Notes: a model not told the origin generated them from the sequence alone. A stretch of DNA of 64,000 nucleotides from Desulfitobacterium hafniense DCB-2 (GCF_000021925.1 NC_011830.1:2504501-2568500); one strand, 5' to 3'. Shown: positions 8,766-18,025, counted from the first letter of the stretch. Numbers and translations: made by a program.

Positions 8766-8826
8766 TTATATGCTAAGAGTGTACCCGTTAAAAGGTACAC
8801 TCTTAGCATATAATTATGGGTACACT
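8766..8826. promoter_or_regulatory. Palindromic operator between NimA-like and MocR genes
   Basis: A perfect 20-bp inverted repeat (left arm TTATATGCTAAGAGTGTACC at 8766-8785, right arm 8794-8813) with an 8-bp spacer lies between the divergent genes. A further GGGTACAC half-site follows at 8819, and another GGTACACTT is at about 10304. MocR/PdxR regulators usually bind repeated half-sites in the shared promoter, so this is the likely operator. The repeat could also act as a transcript hairpin. Confidence 0.65.
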
Positions 8827-8847
8827 GAGTGAGAGGTGTATGAATAA

Positions 8848-10272
8848 ATGATTTATATTAGTAAAGAAATCAACACACCTTTATATGATCAGATTTACAG
8901 GCAAATACAAGGGGATATTATTTCCGGAAATCTTTCGCCGGGAACGCTGCTGCCCGGAATCCGGACTTTAGCCAAGACATTAGGCGTTGCGCGCAATACT
9001 GTGGACAAAGCCTATACACAACTGGCGGTGGAGGGGTATATTATTCCTCGCAAAGGTGCAGGCTTTGCCGTAGAGAGCATTAGGGATTCTAAAAAGAGCG
9101 CTGAATTGCAACCGTTATCTTCTGGGGTGTCTGCTCATCCCGGCCACGAGAAAGCAGAGAAAAAGCTTCCCTATGATTTTCAATACGGAAGCTTTCCTGA
9201 GGAGTACTTTCCCAAGACTGCCTGGAAAAAGCATATGCTGGAGGTGCTGGCGTTGCCCCATTTGTCGGCTCAGATGACTCAGTATCAGGATAAACAGGGG
9301 AACCTCTCCCTGCGCTGTGAACTCCAAAACTATTTGTACCAGACCCGGGGGGTGGTGTGTACAGAAGATCAGATCCTCATCGGCTGTGGCCTGCATTATT
9401 CCCTGGATACCTTATGCAAGCTGTTTGCAGGTCATAAGAGGATTGCTATGGAGGAGCCGGGATATAATGGAGCCAAAGAGGTCTTTCAAAACAACGGGTT
9501 TACGATACGCCATATTCCCTCGACACCATACGGACTTGATCTTTCACAGCTAAAAACATTGGCTGTCCCTATTGTTTATGTAACACCCTCCCATCAGTTT
9601 CCTTATGGAACCGTCCTTCCGATTTCCAAACGGCGGGAATTGCTGGAATGGGCGGCGGAAGAAAACGCTTATATCATTGAGGACGATTATGACAGTGAAT
9701 ACAGGTATGATGCCAATCCGATACCATCCCTGCAGTCCATCGATGGCCATGATCGGGTTATCTATATCGGCACCTTTTCCAAATCTCTTTCTCCCTCATT
9801 GCGCATTAATTACATGGTACTTCCCAAGTCATTGCTTCCAGCCTACCATCAGATGTTTTCTACTTACAGCAGCCCTGTTACCTGGCTGACCCAGGAAGTG
9901 CTGGCCAGCTTTCTGCGCTCCGGAGATTATACCCGGCATGTGCGCCGGATGTGTGCAGCCTATCGAAAACGGCATGATGTTTTTGTCCAGCAGCTTTCGC
10001 AACACTTCGGACCAAACATCGTGCTGCATGGGCAAGGGGCAGGATTGCATTTTCTGGTGGAGTTTGCGGAGGAAGTGGAGGCTGAGGGTTTAATCCAGAT
10101 GGCTGAAGAAGCAGGAGTCAGGGTATACCCGGTGACCCCGTTCTGGAGTGCCTCAGAAGCCTGCCCTCCCAATCTGCTTTTTGCAGGATACAGCCTGTTG
10201 AATGAGAGGCAGATACAAGAGGGGCTCCGCCTTTTGAAGGAAGTGTGGGCTCCAGTGCTGGAAATTAAATGA
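8848..10272 (+). CDS. MocR/PdxR-type GntR-aminotransferase regulator
   Basis: A 474-residue fusion. Residues 1-75 form a GntR winged helix (LYDQIYRQIQGDIISG, then TLAKTLGVARNTVDKAYTQL). Residues 110-470 form a fold-type I aminotransferase domain with the PLP aldimine Lys in GTFSKSLSP, the EDDYDSEYRYD segment that contacts the pyridine nitrogen, and TPSHQFPYG. Such proteins sense PLP and amino acids and control vitamin B6 or other amine genes. The divergent neighbour is a PNPOx-fold protein, which fits a B6-linked role. Start ATG follows GAGAGGTG. Confidence 0.88.
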   Translation: MIYISKEINTPLYDQIYRQIQGDIISGNLSPGTLLPGIRTLAKTLGVARNTVDKAYTQLAVEGYIIPRKGAGFAVESIRDSKKSAELQPLSSGVSAHPGHEKAEKKLPYDFQYGSFPEEYFPKTAWKKHMLEVLALPHLSAQMTQYQDKQGNLSLRCELQNYLYQTRGVVCTEDQILIGCGLHYSLDTLCKLFAGHKRIAMEEPGYNGAKEVFQNNGFTIRHIPSTPYGLDLSQLKTLAVPIVYVTPSHQFPYGTVLPISKRRELLEWAAEENAYIIEDDYDSEYRYDANPIPSLQSIDGHDRVIYIGTFSKSLSPSLRINYMVLPKSLLPAYHQMFSTYSSPVTWLTQEVLASFLRSGDYTRHVRRMCAAYRKRHDVFVQQLSQHFGPNIVLHGQGAGLHFLVEFAEEVEAEGLIQMAEEAGVRVYPVTPFWSASEACPPNLLFAGYSLLNERQIQEGLRLLKEVWAPVLEIK

Positions 10273-10353
10273 TGCAAAATCGGAAGACATGATCCTAAAA
10301 ATAAGGTACACTTAACCCCATAAGAATAAAGATATTTGCCTCATGGCTCGCTG

Positions 10354-10386
10354 GCTTCCATTTATGCATGGAAGCTTGCCTTTTTA
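10354..10386 (+). terminator. Terminator after the MocR gene
   Basis: An 8-bp stem (GCTTCCAT/ATGGAAGC) with a six-base loop is followed by TTGCCTTTTTAT, about 80 bp after the MocR stop codon. Confidence 0.65.
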
Positions 10387-10419
10387 TAGCAGCAGCGTGA
10401 GGAAAGGAGTGGTAAACAC

Positions 10420-11364
10420 ATGATTCTTAATATCAGCGGGCGGACGGATATTGTCAACCATTATGCAGACTGGCTTTTCAGGCGGTTTGAGGAGGGTTAC
10501 GTCCTCTCCCGAAATTCCCTGTTTGCCAATTCGGTGCGGCGTTATGAATTAACCCCGGATAAAGTCGATTGCCTTATCTTCGGGTCAAAAAACTATGCTC
10601 CCGTTCTCCAGCGCATCCATGAGATCACGGAGAGGTTCCACACCTATTTTTACTATACCATTACGGCTTATGGGAGGGATGTTGAACCAGGGGTGCCGGA
10701 TATCGACACAAGTATCGCCACGTTGATAAAGCTTTCGGAAATTGTCGGTGCCCGGCGCGTTGCCTGGCGGTATGATCCGGTGCTGCTGACCAGCAACTAC
10801 ACAGGGGCCCTGCATCTCGAAACCTTTGAGTATATTGCCGATCGCTTGGCGGGGCATATTGACCGCTGCATCTTCAGTTTTGTGGAAATGTATAGGAAAC
10901 ATGAAGTCAACTTTCCGGAATTGATTGCTTTGCAGGATGAGGATAAGGATAACATTGCTCGAGGGCTTGGAGCGATTGCAGCAAAGTACGGTATACCTCT
11001 ACAGACCTGCGGCCCGGAGGAAAACTATGCCCAGTACGGCATTGAAACCTCGGGATGTGTTACTTTGGATATATTAGGCCGGGCAAACGATATCCAGTTT
11101 CGGGAGCTTAAGCATCGAGGCTTTCGCGAAGGCTGTCACTGTATGGAAAGCCGTGACATTGGAGCCCTTAACAGCTGTCCCAATGGCTGTAAATATTGTT
11201 ACGCAAACAAAAATGCCCAGCTGCCTCGCGAAAACTATCTGCTGCATGACCCGGAATCTCCTTTGCTAATCGGGCGGCTGAAACCCAGCGACAACTTGCA
11301 GCAGGGGATGCAGAAAAGCTTTCTGAAGCAGGGGCATCAGGCTCAGGTAGGAAAAACAGTGTAA
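10420..11364 (+). CDS. DUF1848 family protein
   Basis: A 314-residue protein matching the DUF1848 pattern: it begins ILNISGRTDIVNHY, has a central WRYDP segment, and ends with a Cys cluster (GCHCMESRDIG, then SCPNGCKYCYANK). The C-terminal cysteines suggest an iron-sulfur or zinc site, and CPNGCKYCY resembles a radical-SAM-like CxxxCxxC triad placed at the C terminus. The function is not established. ATG at 10420 follows GAAAGGAG. Monocistronic. Confidence 0.8.
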   Translation: MILNISGRTDIVNHYADWLFRRFEEGYVLSRNSLFANSVRRYELTPDKVDCLIFGSKNYAPVLQRIHEITERFHTYFYYTITAYGRDVEPGVPDIDTSIATLIKLSEIVGARRVAWRYDPVLLTSNYTGALHLETFEYIADRLAGHIDRCIFSFVEMYRKHEVNFPELIALQDEDKDNIARGLGAIAAKYGIPLQTCGPEENYAQYGIETSGCVTLDILGRANDIQFRELKHRGFREGCHCMESRDIGALNSCPNGCKYCYANKNAQLPRENYLLHDPESPLLIGRLKPSDNLQQGMQKSFLKQGHQAQVGKTV

Positions 11365-11500
11365 AGAGTACTATTTGGGTTTGGGGTAGGGAAAATCGAT
11401 TATAATATTAGAAGTGGTCCATAGTTTTCCGGAGCTTGAGATCGATCTAAGAAAAGCATTTCAAGATATTTAGGATGAAAGAATTTGGGAAGATAACAAA

Positions 11501-11540
11501 AGACGGCGGCTGGTTTAAAATGCCAGAAGCCGTCTTTTCT
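11501..11540 (+). terminator. Terminator-like hairpin
   Basis: AGACGGC pairs with GCCGTCT around an inner GCTGG/GCCAG-type stem and is followed by TTTTCT. It lies 137 bp after the DUF1848 gene. The stretch 11365-11500 shows nothing else recognisable. Confidence 0.65.
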
Positions 11541-11548
11541 GTAAACAG

Positions 11549-11612
11549 GTCAAGTCAATAACGTTTCAATAGTGTGAAGCCGTTCAATTTTAAGAGCTGC
11601 CATGATATCGTG
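11549..11612 (-). pseudogene. Duplicated 3' tail of the PucR-family gene
   Basis: This 64-bp segment is a diverged copy of the 3' end of the pucR gene at 12353-13579. On the minus strand it still encodes AALKIERLHTIETLLT and a stop, against AAFKIKRLHTIETLLA in the intact gene. Homology ends abruptly before the toxin-antitoxin pair. It is either the last trace of a tandem regulator copy or a repeat created when the toxin-antitoxin cassette arrived. Confidence 0.7.
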
Positions 11613-11640
11613 CAGTCTTGACTGAGGAGATACATTGGGA

Positions 11641-11958
11641 TTATCTGATTAGCCATCCATAATCCTGCCTGCAATCCACGATGTAGTCAACATATACAGT
11701 CTGATCCTTGATCTGATAGAGAATCAGACACCATTTCTCGACGAATATCTTGTGATATTTGTTCAGCGGTATAAATTCAGCATTGAGAAAAGGAAAGCGT
11801 TCCGGCATGGTGGAAAGGGAGCGGATAGCGTTCATCAATTCGTTTTTTGTTCTGCGGGCAGCATCAGGGCTTTTTTGTGCCAGAAACCGAACATGGCCCG
11901 CCAGCATCTGACGGGCACGTTCGGAGACAATTACCTTATATTGAGGCCCCTTATCCAT
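11641..11958 (-). CDS. RelE/ParE superfamily toxin
   Basis: A 105-residue toxin-fold protein: YKVIVSERARQMLAGHVRF at the N terminus, RFPFLNAEFIPLNKYHKIFVEKWCLILYQI in the core strands, and a short VDYIVDCRQDYGWLI tail typical of the family. A longer open frame extends upstream to 12084 but lies entirely within the antitoxin gene. ATG at 11958 gives the canonical N terminus and an 8-bp overlap with the antitoxin stop. The toxin would act as an mRNA interferase or gyrase poison; which one cannot be told here. Confidence 0.8.
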   Translation of the reverse strand: MDKGPQYKVIVSERARQMLAGHVRFLAQKSPDAARRTKNELMNAIRSLSTMPERFPFLNAEFIPLNKYHKIFVEKWCLILYQIKDQTVYVDYIVDCRQDYGWLIR

Positions 11959-12226
11959 GGTCCACCTCATCAATGATGCTGTCCAGATAGCTGTCAAGTT
12001 CGTCCGGCGTAACCCCAATGCGTCCGGCCAGACGGTCCTCCTCAACGGCCAGCAGTTCTTCGCGCAATTTAAGCATTTTCTCACGGCGGGTAAACGCCTC
12101 TATATCCATCACCACGAGATCACCCTCGCCGTTTTTGGTAAGGTATACAGGCTCACCAGATTCTTTACACAAAGCTGCAATCTCATTATAATTCTGCCTG
12201 ATGCTTGCGGACGGTTTAATCTGCAT
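11951..12226 (-). CDS. Phd/YefM-type antitoxin
   Basis: A 91-residue antitoxin. Residues 1-55 are a Phd/YefM DNA-binding domain (IKPSASIRQNYNEIAAL, GEPVYLTKNGEGDLVVMDIEAF). The rest is a helical, acidic toxin-binding tail (GVTPDELDSYLDSIIDEV). It starts at ATG after AAGGAG and precedes and overlaps the toxin, the usual order for an autoregulated pair. Confidence 0.88.
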   Translation of the reverse strand: MQIKPSASIRQNYNEIAALCKESGEPVYLTKNGEGDLVVMDIEAFTRREKMLKLREELLAVEEDRLAGRIGVTPDELDSYLDSIIDEVDHG

Positions 12227-12352
12227 GGTGTCAACTCCTTATAGCAATATTCTAACTAAATTATACTTCTTTTGTGCTATGGAATCAATCGAGGATTCTA
12301 TGAAAGTGGTAAAATGAAAGGTAAATTAATCCTGCCCTTGCATAACGTCCTG

Positions 12353-13579
12353 TCAAGCCAATAACGTTTCAATGGTGTGAAGCCGCTTGATTTTAAAAGC
12401 CGCCATGATATCCAGGCGGGCGTGGTTATCCGTCAAAGGCTTCCCTAAGATGTTTTCAATTTTATTTAAGCGGTAACGCAAGGTATTGGGGTGCATAAAG
12501 AGTGCCTTGGCCGTCTTGCCCACATCAAATTGATTCTCGGCAAAGCTTTCCAGAATCGTCACCAGGGAGCTGTCCTGGTCGTCTTGCTTATGCAGCTCCC
12601 CAAGGACATGGAGATAATACTCTTTTAAATCCTGGAGATCATGTTTATAGAGAATCCGTTCCAGGCCGAGATCCCTAAAGAAGGGGATAGGGATACCTAA
12701 AAGTTTTCCCATTTCTAAAGCGACTTTTGCCTCTTGGTAGCTGCGAAAAAGCACAGTAGCCTCAGAATAGGCCTGACCTACGCCACATGCAGCAAGACCC
12801 TTTAATTCAGTATTCTGGACCTGGGAGAGGATTTTGTCGGCGAAAACAAGGAGCTCTTCTGTCTGCACTGCAGGCTTATCGGTTTGCATAGGAACAAAGA
12901 GGATGAGTTCATTTTGGCGAAGGATAACAGCCGGGTTTTTATAGTAAATCTCGATGAAATTTTGCTCAACAATCCTCGAAAGAACATCCATGAGATGCCA
13001 TTCCGTGGTATAAAAATCTGGTTCCGGCAGGAGAAAAACCATAATTGTGTGAGGACGGCGAAAATTCCAACCCCATAGTTCACCGGTGGCGATGATTTCG
13101 TCATTGCGTTTTAGATTGCCATAGATCAAATCATAGAGAAAGGCATTTTTGAACTTGCTTTGTTCTTGTTTAAGCTCGAGGCGGTTCTGGAGATGGACGG
13201 CACAGAGGGATGCTGCATAATCCAGGAGGGGTTTAAAGTGAGTTGGGTCTGGAGAGTCGTCATCAGTAAGCATAAAAATATAGCCCAGGGTGCGGCCGAA
13301 GGGCGCAACGACTCTGCCCAGGGCAAGGGATTGCATAGTGTCGGTCAAAATATGGCAGGTAAAAAGTGCGTCACTGCCGGTCCTGGGCTGGTTAGAATAA
13401 ATATGAAATGACTCGAAATCATAATGAGAAGAGGAAGAAAAGAGCTTATAGGCAGATGAAGAAATTAAGACCGGGTGATCCAATATCCTGGCTAAGACAG
13501 CACTGAGTTGATCAAGTCCTTGTCCCGAAGCCAAGGCCAATTCCTGCATGTAATCAGGAACCTTGAAATCCATGCCCAT
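12353..13579 (-). CDS. PucR/CdaR-family regulator of module 1
   Basis: A 408-residue regulator with an N-terminal sensor-like region (residues 10-140, GQGLDQLSAVLARILDHPVLIS), a central CdaR GGDEF-like region (about 150-300) and a C-terminal PucR-type helix-turn-helix (about 340-395, NQFDVGKTAKALFMHPNTLRYRLNKIE). It is divergent from dmsABC module 1, whose promoter region carries the shared operator motif. Two paralogues in this window occupy the same position relative to other dms operons, so each probably controls its neighbour in response to an unknown ligand. Confidence 0.85.
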   Translation of the reverse strand: MGMDFKVPDYMQELALASGQGLDQLSAVLARILDHPVLISSSAYKLFSSSSHYDFESFHIYSNQPRTGSDALFTCHILTDTMQSLALGRVVAPFGRTLGYIFMLTDDDSPDPTHFKPLLDYAASLCAVHLQNRLELKQEQSKFKNAFLYDLIYGNLKRNDEIIATGELWGWNFRRPHTIMVFLLPEPDFYTTEWHLMDVLSRIVEQNFIEIYYKNPAVILRQNELILFVPMQTDKPAVQTEELLVFADKILSQVQNTELKGLAACGVGQAYSEATVLFRSYQEAKVALEMGKLLGIPIPFFRDLGLERILYKHDLQDLKEYYLHVLGELHKQDDQDSSLVTILESFAENQFDVGKTAKALFMHPNTLRYRLNKIENILGKPLTDNHARLDIMAAFKIKRLHTIETLLA

Positions 13580-13696
13580 GTTGCCTCATCCTTTCCAATA
13601 AGTGTTAGGAGTCTTGTCCTATACTTCCAGAGGTTTGATGATATAGAATAATTATAATACAACTCTTGCCAAAAACTTTGGAGCAGAGTCTAAAAA

Positions 13697-13725
13697 TCAC
13701 AAGGGTATTTTGTACTTGTGAACAT
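13697..13725. promoter_or_regulatory. Candidate PucR operator of module 1
   Basis: A perfect inverted repeat TCACAAG-N11-CTTGTGA spans 13697-13721, and the right half extends to TGTACTTGTGAACAT at 13711-13725. The reverse complement ATGTTCACAAGTACA recurs with small changes in the intergenic regions of modules 2 and 3. The rest of 13580-13880 includes GC-rich imperfect hairpins at about 13772-13842 and the GGAGGTAG ribosome binding site. Confidence 0.6.
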
Positions 13726-13880
13726 ATGGCCTAAAATAGGGCTGATATATACTGATTATAGATTCAGGAGGACATCCAGTCAAATGATGGCCCACAGCAA
13801 AGAATGCCTGGATGCTGGATGCCAGGATCTTCCTTTGACCGTAATGGTTCGGTTCAACAGATTAAAAGGAGGTAGGATCT

Positions 13881-16523
13881 ATGTCAAGATTGCTGGATAA
13901 AATTAATGACCAAAAAATAAGCCGCAGAAATTTTCTAAAAGCGACAGCGGCCGGCACGGCCAGCCTGGCTCTGGCTGGTTGCAGAAGCGGCTTAACATCA
14001 GCAGGAGAAAAGGTGAATGCTCTGGGCGAAGAGCAAGGAGAATGGATTCCCGCCGCATGTTGGCATAACTGCGGTGGAAGATGTTTAAACAAGGCTTTAG
14101 TGGTGGATGGAGTCGTCGTTCGCCAAAAAACCGATGATACCCATGAAGATTCCCCGGATTATCCACAACAAAGGGGCTGCCTCAGAGGACGTTCTCAGCG
14201 CCAGCAGGTCTTTGGTGCGGATCGCTTGAAGTATCCTATGAAACGTAAACATTGGCAGCCAGGAGGCGGCGACAAATCTCTGCGCGGTAAGGACGAATGG
14301 GAGCGGATCAGCTGGGATGAAGCGTTAACTTATATTGCCGATGAATTGCAGCGGGTGAAGAAAGATTATGGCAACCGCTCCATTTTGCACATCGGTGGCT
14401 GGAGCAGTAGAATTACCGATATCTCCAGAACCCTGGGATTGTTCGGAGGGTATTGCGAATACTGGAATACCAATTCCTTCGGCAGTTGGGCCATGACCCC
14501 CAAAACCGTAGGCTTCCTGCAATTAGGAGTATGGGATCAAACCGTCAACGACCGTTTCGATCTGCGCAACTGTGAGACGATTATCATGCTCAGTATGAAT
14601 CCGGCCTGGAGTGCTATGGGAAGCTCCAGCTGGCATTATCTGCAGGCTAAGAAAGCCGGGGCAAAATTCATCGGTATTGACCCCTTTTACAATGAGTCCT
14701 ATTCTATGTTGGGGGCGGAGTGGGTACCGGTACGTCCAAGCACTGATTCCGCTTTATTACTGGCCATTGCCTATGTGCTCATCACCAAAGATCACCCGGC
14801 TATGAATCCCTTGATTGATTGGGAGTTCTTAAATAAATACTGTCTTGGTTTTGATGCTGAGCATATGCCGGAAGGGGAAGATCCCCAAGGTAATTTCAAA
14901 GACTATGTTCTGGGCACCTATGATGGCGTTCCTAAAACACCGGCCTGGGCCAGTGAGATCTGCGGGGTTGATAAGATTCAGATTGAAAAACTGGCCATGG
15001 AGTTCCGGAAGGATAAAAAAGTAGCCTTCTTATGCGGCATGGCTTCGGCCAGAACCACCAACTCGGATAATCTCCCTCAACTGATTATGACCATCGGCGC
15101 CATGACGGGCCATATGGGCAAGTCCGGCCACATGACAGGCAGCACCATGCACGCTACCTCCGGCAACGGCGGTCCGGCTTTAGTCTGTGCCGGTTCCAAC
15201 GGATTGCCTGGCATTGCCAACCCTGTAGATGACAGCATCAATGCCGGTCAGGTCTGGGACGCCATCCTCAACGGTAAATACAATTTCACAGGCAGTGGGG
15301 ACTTTGTTTCTCCCGATCAATTCAAACCGGGGCAAGAAAGGGATATTGATATTCATATCATTTACCATTCCGGTGGGGCAACCTTGCAAACCAGTGATGG
15401 CATGACCAAAGGGATCGAAGCTCACCGCAAGGTGGATCTCGTTGTTTCCCATTCCCAATTCGTAACCACCAATTCCAAGTATGCTGATATTGTCCTGCCG
15501 GTGACCACCGAGTGGGAGAAATTCGGCGGATTTTCCGGAGGAACCTTGGTTCATAGCGGTAACCGGGAAATGCTCATTATGTATTCCCAGATCACCGAGC
15601 CTCTCTATGAAGCCAGGAGCGATCAGTGGATCGCTATTGAGCTTGCCAAAAAGTTAGGAATTGATGAAAAAGAAGCCTTCCCCTTTGATGAAAAGCAGCA
15701 ATTTTTTAATGCTTTAGCCAGCGCCACCGTAGTCAATGAAGATGGCAAAACCTATGGCCCTTTAGTAACCATCACCCAAAAAGATATTGACGAAATGGGT
15801 GTTGCCGGCAAACCCCAGACAGGCAAGATCACCTACCGCGAGCTTAAGGAAAAAGGGGTATATCAAGTCAAACGGTCCCCAGGGGATAACTATGGCTATA
15901 TAGCTTATGAAGATTTTGTTAAGGATCCCGGGAAAAACCCCTTAACTTCGGAAAGCGGCAAGCTGGAGATCTATAGCCGTCAGTTAGCAAAAACCGTCAA
16001 TGATATGGGCTTCAGCAGGATTCACCCCATTCCTTCCTATATTCCGCCTGTTAATGGTTATGAGGATACCTTCCAGGATTGGGAAAGCAAAGCCAAAGGC
16101 GAGTATCCTTATCAGGTGATTAACCCACATTATTTGCGCCGCTCTCACACCGTCTTTGACAATGTGAAATGGCTGCAAGAAGCTTGGTCCAATCCAGTCT
16201 TCCTGAATACCAAAGACGCACAAGCCAAGGGTATCAGCAATGGAGATACAGTTCTGATCACCAGTCCCTATGGACAGATTTTAAGGAACGCTTGTCTGAC
16301 GGAAAGAGTAAGACCGGGCGTCGTCGCTCTACCCCATGGAGCTTGGGTGGATATCGATGAACAAACCGGCATCGACAGAGGTGGTGCTGACAATATCCTC
16401 AGTGGCCAGGTTCCCACCGGTCAAGGTGTTTCCGGATTCAATACGGGAGTTGCCAGGATTGAGAAATACACGCCATCTAAGTTAATTCTCGATGTGGAAA
16501 AACCAGCAAGAATTGTATTTTAG
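13881..16523 (+). CDS. dmsA: DmsA-type molybdopterin oxidoreductase, module 1
   Basis: An 880-residue catalytic subunit of the DMSO reductase (CISM) family. Residues 1-35 are a twin-arginine signal (SRRNFLK) ending in LALAGC, which is also a lipobox, so the exported enzyme may be lipid-anchored outside the cell. The [4Fe-4S] motif is C60, C64, C68 and C100 followed by LRG. The bis-MGD regions include GKSGHMTG and, near the C terminus, HYLRRSHT. Related enzymes reduce DMSO, TMAO, polysulfide, arsenate and similar acceptors; the substrate here is not predictable. ATG follows AAAAGGAGG. First gene of an A-B-C operon. Confidence 0.9.
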   Translation: MSRLLDKINDQKISRRNFLKATAAGTASLALAGCRSGLTSAGEKVNALGEEQGEWIPAACWHNCGGRCLNKALVVDGVVVRQKTDDTHEDSPDYPQQRGCLRGRSQRQQVFGADRLKYPMKRKHWQPGGGDKSLRGKDEWERISWDEALTYIADELQRVKKDYGNRSILHIGGWSSRITDISRTLGLFGGYCEYWNTNSFGSWAMTPKTVGFLQLGVWDQTVNDRFDLRNCETIIMLSMNPAWSAMGSSSWHYLQAKKAGAKFIGIDPFYNESYSMLGAEWVPVRPSTDSALLLAIAYVLITKDHPAMNPLIDWEFLNKYCLGFDAEHMPEGEDPQGNFKDYVLGTYDGVPKTPAWASEICGVDKIQIEKLAMEFRKDKKVAFLCGMASARTTNSDNLPQLIMTIGAMTGHMGKSGHMTGSTMHATSGNGGPALVCAGSNGLPGIANPVDDSINAGQVWDAILNGKYNFTGSGDFVSPDQFKPGQERDIDIHIIYHSGGATLQTSDGMTKGIEAHRKVDLVVSHSQFVTTNSKYADIVLPVTTEWEKFGGFSGGTLVHSGNREMLIMYSQITEPLYEARSDQWIAIELAKKLGIDEKEAFPFDEKQQFFNALASATVVNEDGKTYGPLVTITQKDIDEMGVAGKPQTGKITYRELKEKGVYQVKRSPGDNYGYIAYEDFVKDPGKNPLTSESGKLEIYSRQLAKTVNDMGFSRIHPIPSYIPPVNGYEDTFQDWESKAKGEYPYQVINPHYLRRSHTVFDNVKWLQEAWSNPVFLNTKDAQAKGISNGDTVLITSPYGQILRNACLTERVRPGVVALPHGAWVDIDEQTGIDRGGADNILSGQVPTGQGVSGFNTGVARIEKYTPSKLILDVEKPARIVF

Positions 16524-16542
16524 GAAAGGGGTGTAAGTAAAA

Positions 16543-17121
16543 GTGGGCAAATTAGGTTTTTACTTTGATATGGAAGCCTGCGTTGGCTGCCGAACCTGTC
16601 AAATCGCTTGTAAAGATAAAAATAATAACAAGATCGGCGTTTTATATCGTCGGGTAAGAAATTTTGAAACCGGTGTTTATCCAAGACCTGATGGTTTCAA
16701 TTACTCTTCTGCTTGCAATCACTGTGCTGAGGCCAAATGTGTCAAGGGCTGCCCCACCGGTGCCATGCACTATGCCGAGGATGGAACGGTACAACACGAT
16801 AAGAATAAGTGTATCGGCTGTAAATACTGTATCTGGAACTGCCCCTATGGTGCACCGCAGTTCCTTGAAGAAAGCGGCATAGTCGGGAAATGCGACAGCT
16901 GCAAGGAGCTGCGCCACCAGGGGGGAAATCCTGCCTGTGTGGACGCCTGCATTATGAGGTGTCTGGAGTTTGGCGATTTAGATGAGCTCAAAGCAAAACA
17001 CGGCGCTGATTTGGTTCAAGAACTATCGATCCTGCCGGATGCCAAAGTAACCAACCCATCGGTTCTGATTAAGCCCAGGAGCTGCGCGATGGATGCCAAT
17101 CCCAAAGAGAAAGAGGTGTAA
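16543..17121 (+). CDS. dmsB: DmsB-type four-cluster ferredoxin, module 1
   Basis: A 192-residue electron-transfer subunit with Cys motifs for four [4Fe-4S] clusters: CVGCRTCQIAC, CNHCAEAKCVKGC, CIGCKYCIWNC and CDSCKELRHQ...CVDAC. It passes electrons from the membrane anchor to the catalytic subunit and is normally co-exported with it. The GTG start at 16543 lies 19 bp after dmsA. The trailing segment (LPDAKVTNPSVLIKPR) is shared with the paralogues of modules 2 and 3. Confidence 0.92.
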   Translation: MGKLGFYFDMEACVGCRTCQIACKDKNNNKIGVLYRRVRNFETGVYPRPDGFNYSSACNHCAEAKCVKGCPTGAMHYAEDGTVQHDKNKCIGCKYCIWNCPYGAPQFLEESGIVGKCDSCKELRHQGGNPACVDACIMRCLEFGDLDELKAKHGADLVQELSILPDAKVTNPSVLIKPRSCAMDANPKEKEV

Positions 17122-17124
17122 GCA

Positions 17125-18003
17125 GTGGAAAATCTATCCTTAATCCTATTTTCGATCTGCCTGCAAGGGGCTATTGGTACTATGGCCTTTGTGGCTTTGG
17201 GCAAGTCCTTTAACAAGGAAGGACAGTTTAAACCCGCTATGGTCACGGCAGCCGGCCTGGCGATTGTCGGACTTCTCGCCTCACTTCTGCACTTAGGCAG
17301 ACCGCTGGCTGCATTGAATTCACTGGCCCACTTTGGCACCTCTTGGCTGAGCCGGGAAATTTGGTTTACCGCTGTCTTTACCGGGCTAACGGTTTTGTGT
17401 GCTTTATTAGTCCTCATCAAGCCTGCGGCCAAAGGTGCGGTCAATGCTTTGGCTCCTCTGGCCGCAGTCATAGGCCTAATCGATGTCTACATTATGTCTT
17501 CTATCTATAATTACGCCTCAGTTCCAGCTTGGCAGCATGGTTCAATTTTTGTGGAATTCTACGCTGCCGCCATTTCCCTGGGAGCAGTCATTTTCCTTGC
17601 TTTAAGCGGGAAGGAAGCTGATAAAGTAAAGAAAGCAGCTTCCTTGGCTGTGGGAATTGCCGTCGTAGTGCAGGTCGCGGCCATGGTAGCCTACTATATC
17701 CAACTGGGAACCAGTGAGAATTTAGCTGCCGGACAGAGCTTGGCTCTCTTGAACAGCATGAGCGGAGTCATGGCCACGAAATGGCTTTTTATTCTCCTTG
17801 GAGCGGGATTGCTGATGTTCCCCATGGGTAAAGGAAGCATGAAGATATCTGTCGGTCAAGCCGCCGCCCAAATGGCGGCACCCACAGAAGGTACGGCAGG
17901 CACAACAGTTTATCTTGCAGCTGCCCTGGTGGTTATCGGTCAGATCCTGGGACGCTACATTTTCTATGCAGTGATGATTGTAAATACAGTTGGCTTGAGT
18001 TAA
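17125..18003 (+). CDS. dmsC: DmsC-type membrane anchor, module 1
   Basis: A 292-residue polytopic protein with about eight transmembrane helices, matching the DmsC anchor that oxidises menaquinol and feeds electrons to DmsB. Family segments visible are SLLHLGRPLAALNSLAHFGTSWLSREIW and AQFYAAAIS-like VEFYAAAISLGAV. GTG start, 3 bp after dmsB, so translation is coupled. Closely similar to the module 2 and 3 anchors. Confidence 0.9.
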   Translation: MENLSLILFSICLQGAIGTMAFVALGKSFNKEGQFKPAMVTAAGLAIVGLLASLLHLGRPLAALNSLAHFGTSWLSREIWFTAVFTGLTVLCALLVLIKPAAKGAVNALAPLAAVIGLIDVYIMSSIYNYASVPAWQHGSIFVEFYAAAISLGAVIFLALSGKEADKVKKAASLAVGIAVVVQVAAMVAYYIQLGTSENLAAGQSLALLNSMSGVMATKWLFILLGAGLLMFPMGKGSMKISVGQAAAQMAAPTEGTAGTTVYLAAALVVIGQILGRYIFYAVMIVNTVGLS

Positions 18004-18025
18004 ATGTAAACACATTATATAGAGA

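Noticed and set aside
12802..13104. Reading frames antisense or shifted within the pucR and dms genes
   Set aside because: They lie wholly within strongly supported genes and show no family features of their own.
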